DNA from: Triplophysa rosa
Lineage: Eukaryota > Chordata > Actinopteri > Cypriniformes > Nemacheilidae
Length of the DNA stretch: 64,000 bases
Direction: 5' to 3'
Assembly (NCBI RefSeq): GCF_024868665.1
Contig: NC_079904.1
Coordinates: 23,833,700-23,897,699, forward strand
Shown piece by piece: positions 34,701-45,235 of the stretch; position 1 is the stretch's first letter; each line of letters opens with the position of its first letter. The notes beneath the pieces are model-generated. The model worked only from the letters and a program-made list of their open reading frames with translations, had not been told where the DNA came from and made no database searches. The position numbers were made by a program, and so were the translations under genes.

Positions 34701-37700
34701 GTTCACCAGATCCAGTGAATCAAAATTCATAACTACTGAACTACAGACAAACACTTTTTTATTAATTCCCTCTCATGTGAGTCTTTCCTCACAAAAAGAT
34801 GATATTTGTGAAATGTCTCCGTGGTTTTGTGTTCATCCAATGGAAGTCAATGGGGTTCGGTGTTTGATTGTCAACATTCTTCAAAATATCTTTTGTGTTC
34901 TGAAGAAAGAAACTCATTCAGGTTTGACATGTCATGAGGGGGAATAAACGTATAAAAGTATTTATTTTTGCCTGTACTGTCTCTTTAAGACCCGAAAAAC
35001 GCTCACATGACAGAGCGAGAGAAGCGGGCGAGCTGAAGCAGAAGAGAGAAAGACAGCCTGCAATCCTTTCACTTGCTAATGATCTCAGACGATCGGCCTC
35101 CAGGGAGACACACAATAGAGACGCGCTCATTAAAACCCTCATCATACATGCACATATTAAACACACATCAACAGACAGAACAGAACCTTCAACCCTCAAC
35201 ATCTCTCGCCATTCTAAAGTGAGGAGTACAGACTCCAGGCCTGTGAGACTCGCCAGAATAATAATTATGCGGTTTGTGAGCGCTACTGCATTTACATGGA
35301 TATACTTTTGGACTACACTTTCTCCAAAAGGAAACGTCACAGGAAAAACCTGAATTTGAATGAATGAAGCATTTCTCTAAGGGTTACGGTTTCATTTTTT
35401 CATCTTGGGAAAAACATCATCAGAACAGTACGGCGTGTCCTCATTTAGATAACGCAGTGTGTGGAAGGAACATGCGATTGAAAAAAAAGTTCAAGTAGAC
35501 CTTAAAGATTAAGGTCTACAAAACCAAACACACTTACCTTAATGAAGTTAACCCAGCTGTCATGGCAGTACATGAGGTATCCTCCTAAACTACATGTTAA
35601 CTGACTCCAGTCCATGAAGTTGGAAAGTTCACAAATATCCTTGAGGAAAACCCGCTGTTCAAATGCATAACAAAACAATGTTAACAAAAATACATACCTA
35701 TAAAATCACAAAGGACATATCGCTGTCCTTACAAAACATCACATGTCCAAATTCACCATTTTTCAGGAAAAACGCTGCATTTAAGCGATTAAAAAGTGTA
35801 ACAAATGAAGAGCACATTTGAATACTTTTTGTTTGTTAGATAGAAACCCAGCGACAAACAAAGAGTGACTAACAATAAGTTTTGACAAAAATAAACATGA
35901 AATATGGAGATACGAGGTTTCAGAAGGACGGTAGGAAGCGATATGAAACCGTTTAACCACACTTGCAACAATAAACAGTAACGTAGAACAATTTTCTTTC
36001 ATGTTAATTTTTCATAAATCTCTTTTTTAAGTCAATTACTGACATTTCTGAAAAACGTTGCCTAACATCATTTTAAGCAGATAATGTTTTCAGTCCATGT
36101 TTTCAAAATTCACATACAAGTGATTCTTAACTTTTCAATAAATATCTTGAGTGACATGTCGGTTTGATTGTGTCTATTTTCACACTCAAAATAGTGAGTA
36201 GACCTTTAATTTAGAACAGGATTCTGCATATGAGCTAAAAAGAAATAATGTCAATATCGTTCATGGTGTGAACAAGCCTTTAAAAGGATACTTCACCCAA
36301 AAATAAAAATTCTGTCATCACCTAGTCATCCTTAAGTGTATTTATTGTACTTCTGTTCAACACAAAAGAGGATTTATTTTTTTAAATGTGGGAAACCTAA
36401 CCGTTCTGGGGCACCATTGACTGAGTTTACTTTATCCCACAATTCTTGCAAACATCTTTGTGTTCATCAGAACAACAAAACTTACACAGGTTTGAAACAT
36501 CACTTGACAGCATTTTTGGGTTAATAAATTCTGTCATTTACTCACCTTGGAGTTGTTCCAAATCTGTATAAATGTCTTTGTTCTGATGAACAGCGAAAGA
36601 TATCGAATAAAGATCTAGAAAGATCTTGCCCCCCATAGTAGGAAAAAATGCATAGTTAGTCAAAAGTGCCCAAGAACTGTCTGCTGTCCTACATTCTTCA
36701 AAATATCTTTCTCTGCGTTCATCAAGACATTTATACAGATTTGGAACAACTCCAAGGCGAGTAAACGATGACAGAATCTTCATTTTTGGGTGAAGTGTCC
36801 CTTTAGGCGACAATTGTCACGTTTGTATGAGCAGGTGACTAACACAGATATGAACTCACTTTAAAGAGAACGGGTCTCTTCTGTTTGGAGCTCGGTGTCA
36901 GAAGTTTCCCCAGCTGCTTCTGAACAGATTTCTTCTTTGGTTGAACAAAATACACCGAATGAAAGATCCTCCTGTAGAACTACACAACACCAGGCATCAG
37001 CTGTCTGAACATTACATTAAAACACGTTAAACTCAAAGATTCAAGTGTACGGCATCTAAATATTCCATGTCCATATCAAGCGCATCATCCCGCCCGAGCT
37101 CTGTTATTAGATAACATCAGTCCTGTGACCCACAGCAGGCATGTGATCTTCTACTCGCTCTTCTACGCTTCAAGCACGTCACAAGAAAAACACTGGAGCC
37201 TTTCACTTCAAAACCAACATCATTCCTGCTTAATAGATATCATGAACTACTCTCTCGGGAATGTCTCCTGACAGACAGAAAAACACTCGCAAACATTTCA
37301 TTTATTATAATACTTTGGTGTTAATGAATAGAAATGATCATTTTACGATCAAAGGCAGTGGGTCAGAGAGAAAATGCTCTCAGGGCGAGTTAATACCTCC
37401 AATCTCAGGAGAGTTTCGGTGATAAACTTCACGACAGTGACGTCAGCTTGTCTCAGATCAGCAACCACAGACACCAGACCCTCTTCTCCTTTCTTACTGT
37501 TCGAACACAAAATAAAGGTACAACACAAGTACACACACTGACTCTCGCTGTATTTGGTTGACGCGCATTGTACGTTTCATACTTGTGCAGACGCAGACAG
37601 TAGAGTATAAACTGAGACACCTCCTCTCCGCTGACCTCCTCGGACAGTTTCCATTGAGTGTCCGCCGGAAACATGACCAGAGGACATCCGTGCTGATCGA

Positions 37701-38976
37701 ACGCACCTGTTCACATTCACACACTTCGTAAGAACACAACAGACCAGAGTCGTGACAGATCTGTCAGGATCATAGAGAGGAAGATTTACCGGGGAATATG
37801 ACCGCTCCAGACTTCAGCACATGATCCGCAGGCAGGGCAGGGGACGGGGGAGACCACCAAACCTCTGAAATAACAGGCAAACCACTGGACATTATTCATC
37901 TGTGACGGGCCTTGAAATTAAATTAACTACTAAAAGATCACAAAACACGTTTGTATTATGTAAGGTTGAAAACATTTGTTCCAGTTCATTTCATTTTTGT
38001 TTGAAACCACGATTGAATTTTACAGAATCTATGTTACAAAGCCGCCTGATCCGAGTCCGTCGTACCTCAGGGTTGTGTCCTGCACATATTAAGTTATATA
38101 GCAAATACAGCATTTAAACATGTATTATTAAAATGAAGCCATGTATTTTGTAAACAACTTCATTTAAAGAGACGGTTATGTCACCCAACCTCATGTCTGT
38201 GGTGTCACAACAGCATTGTGTCCGTAAGTGAAAAGTCAAATTACTTTTCGAAATGTCGTCATATTGCCTTTTACTGGATATGAAGCAAATTTTAAATGAA
38301 CTACTTCAAAAGAACAGTCACCAATCTTTATATTTTTTCATATTTGAGAACATTAATAAAAGAACAGCGCAGAAATGAAATTCGGGGAAAAACTACGTTT
38401 TATTTAATCCGTTTTTTCAATGTGCAGAAATTCTCTCGTCTTTTTATCAAGCAGCTTCTTGAGGTCTTTTAACAATTTTTTAACTGGACTTGTTGGCTTA
38501 TTTTTTCCTTATCAAATTCATAAACAATTGAATTCAATAAAATTTGTTTTTTATAAAAGAGTATGGTTTGCACAATAATATTCCACAAAAAGTTCAAACA
38601 TTCAGACACGTGCCTTCAAATCAAAAGGTTTTCAAACTCACGAAAAACACTCCAGTCAAGCGAGTAAGAACGTTGAAACAGCAATAATGCTATAAAAACA
38701 AGCAAGCATTTGTACATGTCCCGTCACTTCAGATGAAGAATGAGCGCCTCATACTGCGTGTATTCCTCTCGTGCGGCGCGAGACGCTTTTCAACGCACAG
38801 TAACACGCGCAGCACTTGATGCTCGATTATAATAATACCATAGTAATTAAAATAGCACACAAACTACACTTATGAGCACTTAATAGAAGGCCTTACATTT
38901 TTTTTAACAAACAAGTGACTGATCACGAGCTCAGACTGATGCTGTTGGTTTGTTTACCTGCGCGTGAGCTGCTCAT
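16795..38976 (-). CDS. CRAL-TRIO/spectrin-like protein fused to a C-terminal actin domain
   Basis: I assembled 22 exons whose phases all agree, giving 1692 codons plus stop. Exons 1-11: 38958-38976, 37790-37864, 37583-37706, 37397-37496, 36860-36979, 35538-35654, 34519-34679, 32488-32812, 32253-32381, 31468-31647, 31130-31368. Exons 12-22: 28358-29299, 28149-28242, 27740-27844, 21763-22986, 21335-21454, 21123-21251, 20674-20866, 19446-19570, 19030-19220, 18151-18284, 16795-17027. Residues 20-185 resemble the CRAL-TRIO/SEC14 head of MCF2/PLEKHG4-type proteins and KIAA1755 ([20 protein letters not shown]). Residues 186-529 are helical and spectrin-like. Residues 530-843 are Ser-rich, 844-910 coiled coil, 911-1318 charged and Ser-rich, and 1319-1692 a whole actin fold. 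No DH-PH domain is seen. Codon 786 is TAA (28531-28533), which would cut the product before the actin part. Role unknown; a lipid- and actin-linked scaffold is only a guess. The main alternative is two adjacent genes split before exon 15, which begins with ATG. Confidence 0.72.
17573..17841. repeat. Inverted-repeat MITE (CTCGCCCTCAGATTG ... GGGTGAACTGTCCCTTTAA)
   Basis: The two halves are inverted copies: TTGGCTGAACTCAAAGGAA on the left and CTTTGAGTTCAGCCAAA on the right. The right end GGGTGAACTGTCCCTTTAA is the terminus of a very common cyprinid MITE. Other copies lie at 34800-34990, 36281-36806, 46840-47445 and 59997-60428. It lies in intron 21 of the fusion gene. Confidence 0.75.
18768..18998. 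repeat. AGACGTCT-rich repeat, copy 1
   Basis: The segment is built of variants of AGACGTCT, AGATGTCTGC and GATTTAGAA-like words, spaced by about 15-25 bases, and ends in GTATGTGTGCTAT. Two further copies lie at 31700-31920 and 31955-32235. All three are in introns of the fusion gene. It does not encode protein. Confidence 0.65.
19690..19985. repeat. Interspersed repeat with inverted segments
   Basis: GATAATCCACAGCT near the start is inverted as AGCTGTGGATTATCCCGC, and TGCATTAA blocks repeat on both sides. The end CCAATCAGAATCAAGTATTC is a sequence I recognise from cyprinid repeats. It is non-coding and lies in intron 18 of the fusion gene. Confidence 0.5.
24601..25388 (+). repeat. Near-identical direct duplication joined by an N (likely assembly artefact)
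   Basis: Bases 24601-24991 and 24993-25388 are almost the same sequence, differing at a few single bases and small indels. Base 24992 is the only N in the window and sits exactly at the join. The repeated unit starts in LINE sequence and ends in the middle of the DNA element nested in it, a boundary no biological mechanism needs. Confidence 0.8.
25194..25846. mobile_element. TTAA-flanked inverted-repeat element inserted in the L2 LINE
   Basis: The left end TTAAAGCCACAATATGGAAT is matched in inverted form by ATTCCATATTGTGGCTTTAA on the right. Removing it and one TTAA leaves the LINE reading frame continuous across the site. This fits TTAA-specific insertion as made by piggyBac-type (or Kolobok-type) elements. 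No transposase is visible. A left-half copy appears again at about 24807-24991 in the duplicated block. Confidence 0.75.
28531..28533 (-). other. In-frame TAA inside exon 12 of the fusion gene
   Basis: Exon 12 reads in a single frame through ...[27 protein letters not shown].... The frame is open on both sides and the sequence after the stop continues in the same acidic, Ser-rich style up to a good donor at 28358. A spliced-out intron here would have to be under 50 bases, and the only in-frame option (27 bases) is implausibly short. Confidence 0.8.
29583..29740 (+). repeat. tRNA-derived SINE, HAmo type
   Basis: The head has an A box (TGTAGCTCAGTGGATAGAGC) and a B box (GGTTCAATCCC) as in a tRNA. 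A tail follows with AAGTCGCTTTGGATAAG, the body typical of cyprinid HAmo-like SINEs. It is not a functional tRNA, because the 3' acceptor strand does not pair and the tail continues. Confidence 0.75.
30046..30575 (+). mobile_element. Fragment of a DNA transposon with a THAP-like zinc finger
   Basis: The segment opens with TTTAAAGGACCCATTGGATG, which I associate with a cyprinid repeat. About 30337-30490 then reads, with one stop and a frame change, as a THAP-like motif: Cys-x2-Cys (CSRC), a tryptophan (EWICF), then [11 protein letters not shown] with Cys-x2-His. THAP fingers occur in P-element and Kolobok transposases. Only the N-terminal part remains. It lies in intron 11 of the fusion gene. 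Confidence 0.5.
31700..31920. repeat. AGACGTCT-rich repeat, copy 2
   Basis: Same word pattern as 18768-18998 (GCAGACGTC, AGACATCTG, GATTTAGAACGGATG, TTTAGCAGATGTTTTCCAGA), located in intron 9 of the fusion gene. Confidence 0.65.
31955..32235. repeat. AGACGTCT-rich repeat, copy 3
   Basis: Same family as copies 1 and 2, starting at TAGCACACATAAATCTGC. It lies only about 40 bases from copy 2, so the two form a pair in one intron. TTTAGCAGATGTTTTCCA is shared exactly with copy 2. Confidence 0.65.
32905..34003. mobile_element. About 1.1-kb inverted-repeat element
   Basis: The left end CTTAAAGCAACATTAGAGAA is matched in inverted form by CTCCATAGTGTTGCTTTAAAG on the right. No transposase is visible. 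It lies in intron 7 of the fusion gene. Confidence 0.6.
34004..34370. repeat. Common cyprinid interspersed element
   Basis: The block from GATCCAGTGTGTCATTTTTAG to CACCACTAGATGCCACC directly follows the previous element. It contains CTACAGTAGCCCTAAACGG and GCGGGTCCCCTTACGTGG, sequences I recognise from a frequent cyprinid repeat. It is non-coding. Confidence 0.5.
34800..34990. repeat. Partial cyprinid MITE copy
   Basis: CATCCAATGGAAGTCAATGG, ATTCTTCAAAATATCTTTTG and CAGGTTTGACATGTCATGAGG are the core of the MITE family seen at 17573. The ends are degraded. Confidence 0.5.
36281..36806. repeat. Two adjoining cyprinid MITE copies
   Basis: The first copy runs from AAAAGGATACTTCACCCAAA to about 36530. 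The second runs from TTCTGTCATTTACTCACC to TTTTTGGGTGAAGTGTCCC. Each is an imperfect palindrome of the family at 17573. They lie in intron 5 of the fusion gene. Confidence 0.7.
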
Positions 38977-39084
38977 GTTCACGGGACAGTTGCCATCAAA
39001 ACTCTGAAAGTAAACGGTACGTTACTCCAGGAAACTACATGAGAAAGTCAGTGTGCAGCAGGCGACCAGCGAGTGTTTCCGCCA

Positions 39085-40960
39085 TGTTGACCCGAGTCCG
39101 GTGAGCATCTCACGGCTGAATGATCCCGATGAGCCGCAGCCGGTGCAACGTATTTATAACCTGTGGCGGGCGGGGCTACGCGCCAAACTCCGCCCACTCA
39201 CAGGCACGTATTCCAAAGACTTGATTGGTTGCATAAACAGTCAAATCTATGGCTGGAACATAATTTATACACAAAGTTACAAACACATACATATATAGAC
39301 CACTTTGCAACACTAAATACTGATCCACCGATTTTAAATCTTACACATATGATTAAATCTTACAAGCTTGTTGCTTGTAATCTTAGTTTGTTCAACTTCA
39401 TGCAGTGTTAAAAAAACTAAAACAGGACGTTCTTCTGGATCAGAGTTGTTTATTATTATCATTATTATTATATTGTTGCCATTAATGTTTCGTCGTTTTT
39501 GCCACATGAACTTTACATTCGGTTCTACTTTATGTTACTTGTTCTACTTCATATTACTTGCGAAAAAGACAAAGCACAATTTGCAAATGGCTACTGGCTG
39601 AAGTAAAGTATCTCAAATAAAATTACTGATCATTTCAACATTGGCTAAATTAAAAGCGAGACTGATTTTTTTCATTTACTTTGATTGTTTTCTTTAATGT
39701 GAAATAAAAGTTCTATAGATTCCTGACTGATCCCGTCAATCATTCCCAAGAGTATACTGACAGCCGTCTACATTTCTCTTACAACAACCCCCCCTTCACC
39801 CCGACCGCTCCTATGATTCATTTTATTCTATTCTATAGTCGTGAGGGTTAGCTCAGAGTTCAGGCCGAGTCTCAGAACCAAATTTGTTTTCTATTATTTT
39901 CTTCATAAAGACTGGATGAGCAGGTGAACTCATGAAACCAGCAATAAACCACCCTTTTAAATTTACCTACACCTTTAAAAAAAAAGATGGATTGACAGAA
40001 ATATACAGTAAAATAATAGTTTTTGTTCCTGTAAAATTGCTGGATATAAGGATATATAATAAATAGTTTTCCCCGTTTTTCTTGTAAATGTCCTGTCTTT
40101 TTCTGTAAAAAAAAATATTTTTCAGGCAGCTGGGCGCCAGAAATAAACTGTAAAATAATCCCTGTAAAATGACATGTTTTCCCTGTTTTCTTATACATTT
40201 TTTTGTGTGTCAGTTTACGTTTTTTGAATGAATTTCAAAAATACATAAAAAACCTGTGAAATGTTGACAAAAGGCACGCCAACAAGTTAGCATTCATTCA
40301 ATGCATGTGAGGTTTATTTCAAAAAGGTTGAACCAAAAAAATCATTCTGTTCTGACATTTCTTGTGAATTTCTTTTCCTTTTTGTGCTGTAAAATAATCT
40401 TGTTGTTTCTATATGCCTTGACATTGTGACTGAGAATCATGTACATTTTTCTGAATTTCTGTTAATGTCACATAACTTTGTGTCATACCGATCAAATGCA
40501 TAGCATTCATTTTTAGTCAGTCATCAAAACGGTTATCATAGATTACATTGGGAAATACTGACACTTATAACTGTCATCTGTCTTGTTGTTCAGTGACATG
40601 AGGACTTCTCATTCTGGTGCTGATGTTGCCATAAACATTTACTTCTGAAAGATATACTTAAGATTTTGAACAAGTGACAGGCTTTTGCAGGTAATCCATG
40701 GCGCGGTGCTGTTTGTACAAACAGTTCTGAGCAATGCACTTGTTTTGTGATGTTAAGGACTCAAGAATGCACCGAAAGCGGCTATAAATACAGCAACATA
40801 TATATTAAAGACAATTTAGACTCTGATATACGAAAGGCCATATAAATACCATGACATTTCTTCTTCATTCTGTGTTTGTTGATTTAGTTACACATAACAT
40901 GAATGTTACAGCGCACAAAAACTTTCAGCAACAAATGTCATTGTAAACAGTCAGACAGGA
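39085..40960. other. Intergenic stretch between the fusion gene and smim8
   Basis: I see no exon here. Bases 39980-40200 contain several repeats of GTAAAAT/CTGTAAAAT-type words, probably a degraded inverted element. The start of the fusion gene (ATG at 38976, with two short upstream ATG frames) faces this region, so its promoter should lie at 39.0-39.3 kb. Confidence 0.4.
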
Positions 40961-40974
40961 TTCATTTATTCTTT

Positions 40975-40980
40975 GAGTCT
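40975..40980 (-). terminator. Probable smim8 polyadenylation signal
   Basis: The - strand reads AATAAA about 85 bases after the smim8 stop. Confidence 0.45.
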
Positions 40981-41064
40981 AATAATGAGAATAAGCAGCA
41001 TTGCATAACGTAGTTTGATATACTAGGAGAGTGGAGGTGAGTGTCAGTAGTGGTTTAGTCTCCA

Positions 41065-41568
41065 TCAGTCCCATCTGGAGGTTTTTTTCCTCATGTAAGT
41101 CTGTCCATCACTGTCTATGGCCTCATAGAGCTGCTGGTCTCTGTCTCTGATGGCGTGAAGATAGCCCAGATACCCAACACACAGACTGATGGTCACCAGC
41201 CCGAAAAACATCACCGGCTTATTCTGCAGGGAAAATAAAATGTTCATGTTGTTTATACAGACAGCTCACTAGACTTCGAGAGACGGTCCTGTTTGTTCAA
41301 GGTCAATAAATCATGTCAATCATTGATGTCTTTAGCCTACTCACTAGAAAGCGCAAAACAACCCCATCAACAAAACGTAAGTTGTGCGGTATAACGTGAC
41401 ATGAGTGAAGTGACTCACAGGTCTGATGAAGAGCTCCGGGTTGACAGCACGGAACAGTGAGGTGGTTTTAACTCCCCGGAGCCCCGGACTCTTGTAACCC
41501 GCCTCCCGCTCACTGACGCCCGGCTTCTGCGCACCTCCCGTCCCGCTGTCGTCCGCTGCTCGACACAT
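41065..41568 (-). CDS. smim8: Small integral membrane protein 8
   Basis: Two coding exons, 41419-41568 and 41065-41223, join in phase 0 to give 102 residues, against 97 in human SMIM8. The conserved core reads [20 protein letters not shown], then [20 protein letters not shown]. The second block is the single transmembrane helix (about residues 53-75). The end [20 protein letters not shown] matches the family closely. The first ATG of the frame is MCRAADD at 41568. An upstream ATG-less extension is not needed. SMIM8 is a small single-pass membrane protein of unknown function. In human it lies next to GJB7 and ZNF292, as here. It looks intact. Confidence 0.93.
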
Positions 41569-41849
41569 CCTCACTGCGGTTATCAAATCCCTTCAGTTCA
41601 CTTCAAAAACACGAGAGTTATTGTCATATGCAGGAGGACGACATTTTGAACAGACAGACGACGGTTAATAAAGAGAACGCAGCAGGTTGAAATGCGGCAG
41701 AGAAACATCGCAGCGCCCTCTTGTGTTTGATCCTGTGTGAAGTTCTGTAGTAAATAAAGCAACGAGAATTGTTCAAATCTTTGACCTATGTCATTTTTGC
41801 AAAAAGGATTCATATATTTTGTTCATTTTAGTTTTTGTTTACTATTTTT

Positions 41850-43045
41850 TCTTCTTTTTCCCTGTATATTGTTTTGTAAAGGATGTCTTTACATTTTTGT
41901 AATAATACATAAATAAATAAAAAAGATCTAAGTATGACATCAAAGCATCGCGAGAGCTATTTTTACATGAGATAATGCAGTAGAACATTGAAGCTAATAC
42001 AGTAAAGGAAAAAACACAAATACAAAACAATTTGCCAGGGCAGCAGAAAAATAAAACACCTCAGGAGGACACAAAGGATTAAAAAATCTTTGAATTTGAT
42101 TTGAATGAATCCAAATATATTTCTAAATCATCTAATGAATAAAAAAAAGAGAGGCTTAGATCAAGTAATTGTTTGCTTATGTATGTGAAATTGAGGGTTA
42201 GTTTTGAATAGTCAAACCTGAGATGCCGCATTGGCCACTGAATCGTGGGTCGCCGTCATATTGGGAAGGGAAAGAATGCCCTGCCTACGTAAGTAAACGG
42301 GGCAGCTGAGGGTTTTAATTGAAAGAGTACCATAACGTCACATTTCTCAGCCGATCGCAATGCTTTACAATCTACGTGGATCTACATGATCAGTTTTTAT
42401 ACATGGAAGGTTTCTCGTTGTCGTAGGAAATGATGAAAACTCGGCCTTGTTTGTCTTTCTTTAGCGATGTGGTTTCTTCAGTAGGCATATGTAATATCTT
42501 ACAGTGATGTTAGGTATTAGGTAGACATGATGTTGAGATGTTGAGCACTGTGAAGAGAATCACAGCACATTTGCCCTTTAAAATTTCACACCAACAGCTT
42601 TGGGGCGTTAAAGGCTGTGGGCACATAAAGGAACATAACGTTGCCATTATTGTTCTTTACAAAAGATTCTTGTTAGGAACTTAATGATGTCATCTGTGTC
42701 AGTTCGTCTTTATTCGGCATGCAACTCATGCTACATTTGCAAATGAAGCTGCATGGGTAAACCTTTAAAAAGTTGTGCTTTCTTTCAAATAAGTAATTGA
42801 GTCAATCCAGTTCACTGTCATGTTTTTTCGAGCAAAACGGGAATTTCAGGAAGAAAACGTAAAATGTATTCATGGAAACAATCTGGCGACACTTTATGAC
42901 AGGCTGAGGTTGAGAAAGTTATGTTCAAGTTATGTTTTCTAAATAAAAGTATATTTTTTATTAAACACACGCTGATGAATCATTCATTGTAAGTGTGTGC
43001 ATCAAGACACATCAGTTTTGATCTAACGAACACCGTCAACCACGC
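41850..43045. other. Gene-free stretch
   Basis: No exon, RNA gene or clear repeat is recognisable between the smim8 promoter region and the MITE at 43049. Confidence 0.4.
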
Positions 43046-43048
43046 ATC

Positions 43049-43262
43049 TACACTCTTAAAACTAAAGTTGCTTCACCATGCCATAGAAGAACCTTGTTTG
43101 TCTAAATGGTTCCATAAAGAACCATAAACATTTTCTTTCAAAAAAGGCTCTTCAGATTATAAAAAGTTATGAAAGAGATGGTTCTTTAAAGAACCAAAAA
43201 CGGTTCTTCTATGACATCGCTGTGAAGAACCTTTTAAGCACCTTTATTTTTAAGATTGTAGT
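43049..43262. repeat. Palindromic MITE with GGTTCTTTAAAGAACC core
   Basis: The left ACACTCTTAAAACTAAAG and the right CCTTTATTTTTAAGATTGT are imperfect inverted termini. The interior is dominated by the self-complementary GGTTCTTTAAAGAACC and GAAGAACC words. This is a common fish element and is non-coding. Confidence 0.75.
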
Positions 43263-43814
43263 AAGATAACAGGGACAAAGTTGAATTGTCTGTCTTTGAC
43301 TTTATTCAGTGTCTCTCTGTTGGTAACAAGATAAGTGCTTCTGATCTCATCAGTAATTCATGCACAGGTTATTAAAACTGCATGTGCACCTGTGGTGTAA
43401 CACAAATGTACAGGTTTGCATATATCTGCAGTAAGTCACATTAACATATATCAGTACTTATTGTTAAACAAAGACGCATAGCCCAGCTAACAAATATCAA
43501 AGAGTGTTCCCTAAACAAGCCATTGCACAAACATATATTACAGCGTTTGTGCCTGAAGACGGGAGGATTTCTGCTGTTCTCACGGTTAATGAAAGTGGCT
43601 TATATACACACGTTTTCACATGTTTCACTTTACTGCAGAAAATACTTTTTGAGTGGATGAGCTCTGTGTGGATATATTCTGATCTGGCAACAAACATAAG
43701 GCTGCTATAAACAGGACTATCCATTACCTCAAACAATAAGAGAAGTTATGGAAATATTGACTTACCAACATAAAACAAAAAAAGGGAAGTTGATATCACG
43801 GATATACTGTATAT

Positions 43815-43979
43815 GAAGAGTTTGGTTCCAAAATGAGACATTTATTGTGTATTCCAATGAATATCAATTAAACTGCCGTTGGTTTGTTTTGATTTAAGCC
43901 ATAACTTCAAAAATACAGCTAACTAACACAATAAAAACATGATAACATCATAAAAAACATTTTGGAACCAAACTCTTCA
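43815..43979. repeat. Inverted-repeat element, second copy of the 13942 family
   Basis: The termini GAAGAGTTTGGTTCCAAAAT and TTTTGGAACCAAACTCTTC are perfect inverted matches over 18 bases. The interior (GTTGGTTTGTTTTGATTTAAG) matches 13942-14101. Confidence 0.8.
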
Positions 43980-44400
43980 TATTGTGATGTGAGTGGAAAT
44001 TGTGTCTGTTTTCATTGTCAGAACTCACATTAAGATGTACAGTAAATACTTTACACCCTCTTACGTATTTACAGCAAAAATCAGTCAAATGCAAAGTGAT
44101 TTACTGTCCCTGTTCTCCTTTTTCCTAATATTTCCGTTTACATTTTGAAACACCCATGGAGACCACGACAATGGAAACAATGGCGTACAGACCTGTCGAG
44201 GACACGAGCGTGTGTGTGTGTGTGTGTGTGTGTGTTTCTGGTGATTTGAACAGTGTTTACACTAATAACACTACAGCAGGATCTCTGATGACTCTGCAAA
44301 CATGTCAGCTTTTCTGTTGACCAAAAACACCGTACAGCAATAAAGCATCTGATTGGTCATATATCATTCGCTTCGCGTTTCCATTAACATAAGAGCTCAT

Positions 44401-44527
44401 CCATGGCAACCAAACGGGTGCGGCACCTGCGCCAGGTGTATTTGACTATCAAATAGCACAGAGACGCTGTGCCGTCTCTACCAGCCAGAGGAAAACAAGA
44501 GAAAAGAGAAGTCAGACTACATCAAAG
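44401..44527 (+). promoter_or_regulatory. Possible 5' non-coding exon and promoter of the connexin gene
   Basis: The sequence AGACTACATCAAAG followed by GTGAAT gives a good donor at 44527. Connexin genes usually have a non-coding first exon followed by one coding exon. Two E-boxes face each other (CACCTG at 44424, CAGGTG at 44433). No transcript evidence is available. Confidence 0.35.
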
Positions 44528-45235
44528 GTGAATACTTTCATATTATTATTAATATTTCAAAATAGTAGGCCTATTTCCATTTGTTATAAAAAAAGCATTT
44601 TTGCGTAGAACATATGTTGTTTTATATCTTGCTGTGGATAAAACAGTCCGCTAAATAAATGTAAAGTAGGATGTGTGACATGTGAACTTGTAAGCAAACA
44701 TGATCTAACAATGAACAATACCCTTTTTGAGCATTTATTATTCTTACACCCCGTCTACACCGGACGCGATGTGACAAATGCCTTGTTTTCCCAACGGGTC
44801 TGTTGCTCGCGTCTGGTGTAGACCGGGTGTTATAGTTCATGTTCATTTCAGAATGTACAAACACATTTTGAAAATCAAAAGTTGAAACTGTTAACATTAG
44901 TTAATGCACCATAACCATACAGCAAACAATTGTACTGGAATCAACAAAGATGAATAAATGCTGTTGTTCATTGTTAGTTCATGTGAACTAATACATCAAG
45001 TAATGCTAACAAATACAGCCTTATGGTAAAGTGTTACCTGTAAACTTTTTAAAAGTGATCTCCGAGTCTTTGGGGTCACTGTACATTGAATTCACTTCAA
45101 CAGTTGTTTCAAAGGAAATGTCTGTATCAGTGGAACCTCTTGATCTCATCAGGTGACACGAAAAACTCGTGTGTTGTTGATTTCATGATTTGTAACGTTG
45201 TGTTCTGACTTCAGCCCGATGACACCCCAGAAAAC

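Noticed and set aside
34918..35353. Overlapping 139-140 codon frames on both strands
   Set aside because: Neither shows a domain, a credible start context or conservation; they lie in an intron of the fusion gene partly over MITE sequence.
16795..38976. Naming the gene plekhg4, mcf2l or kiaa1755
   Set aside because: Only the head resembles those proteins. No DH-PH is present and the C-terminal half is actin, so a symbol would mislead.
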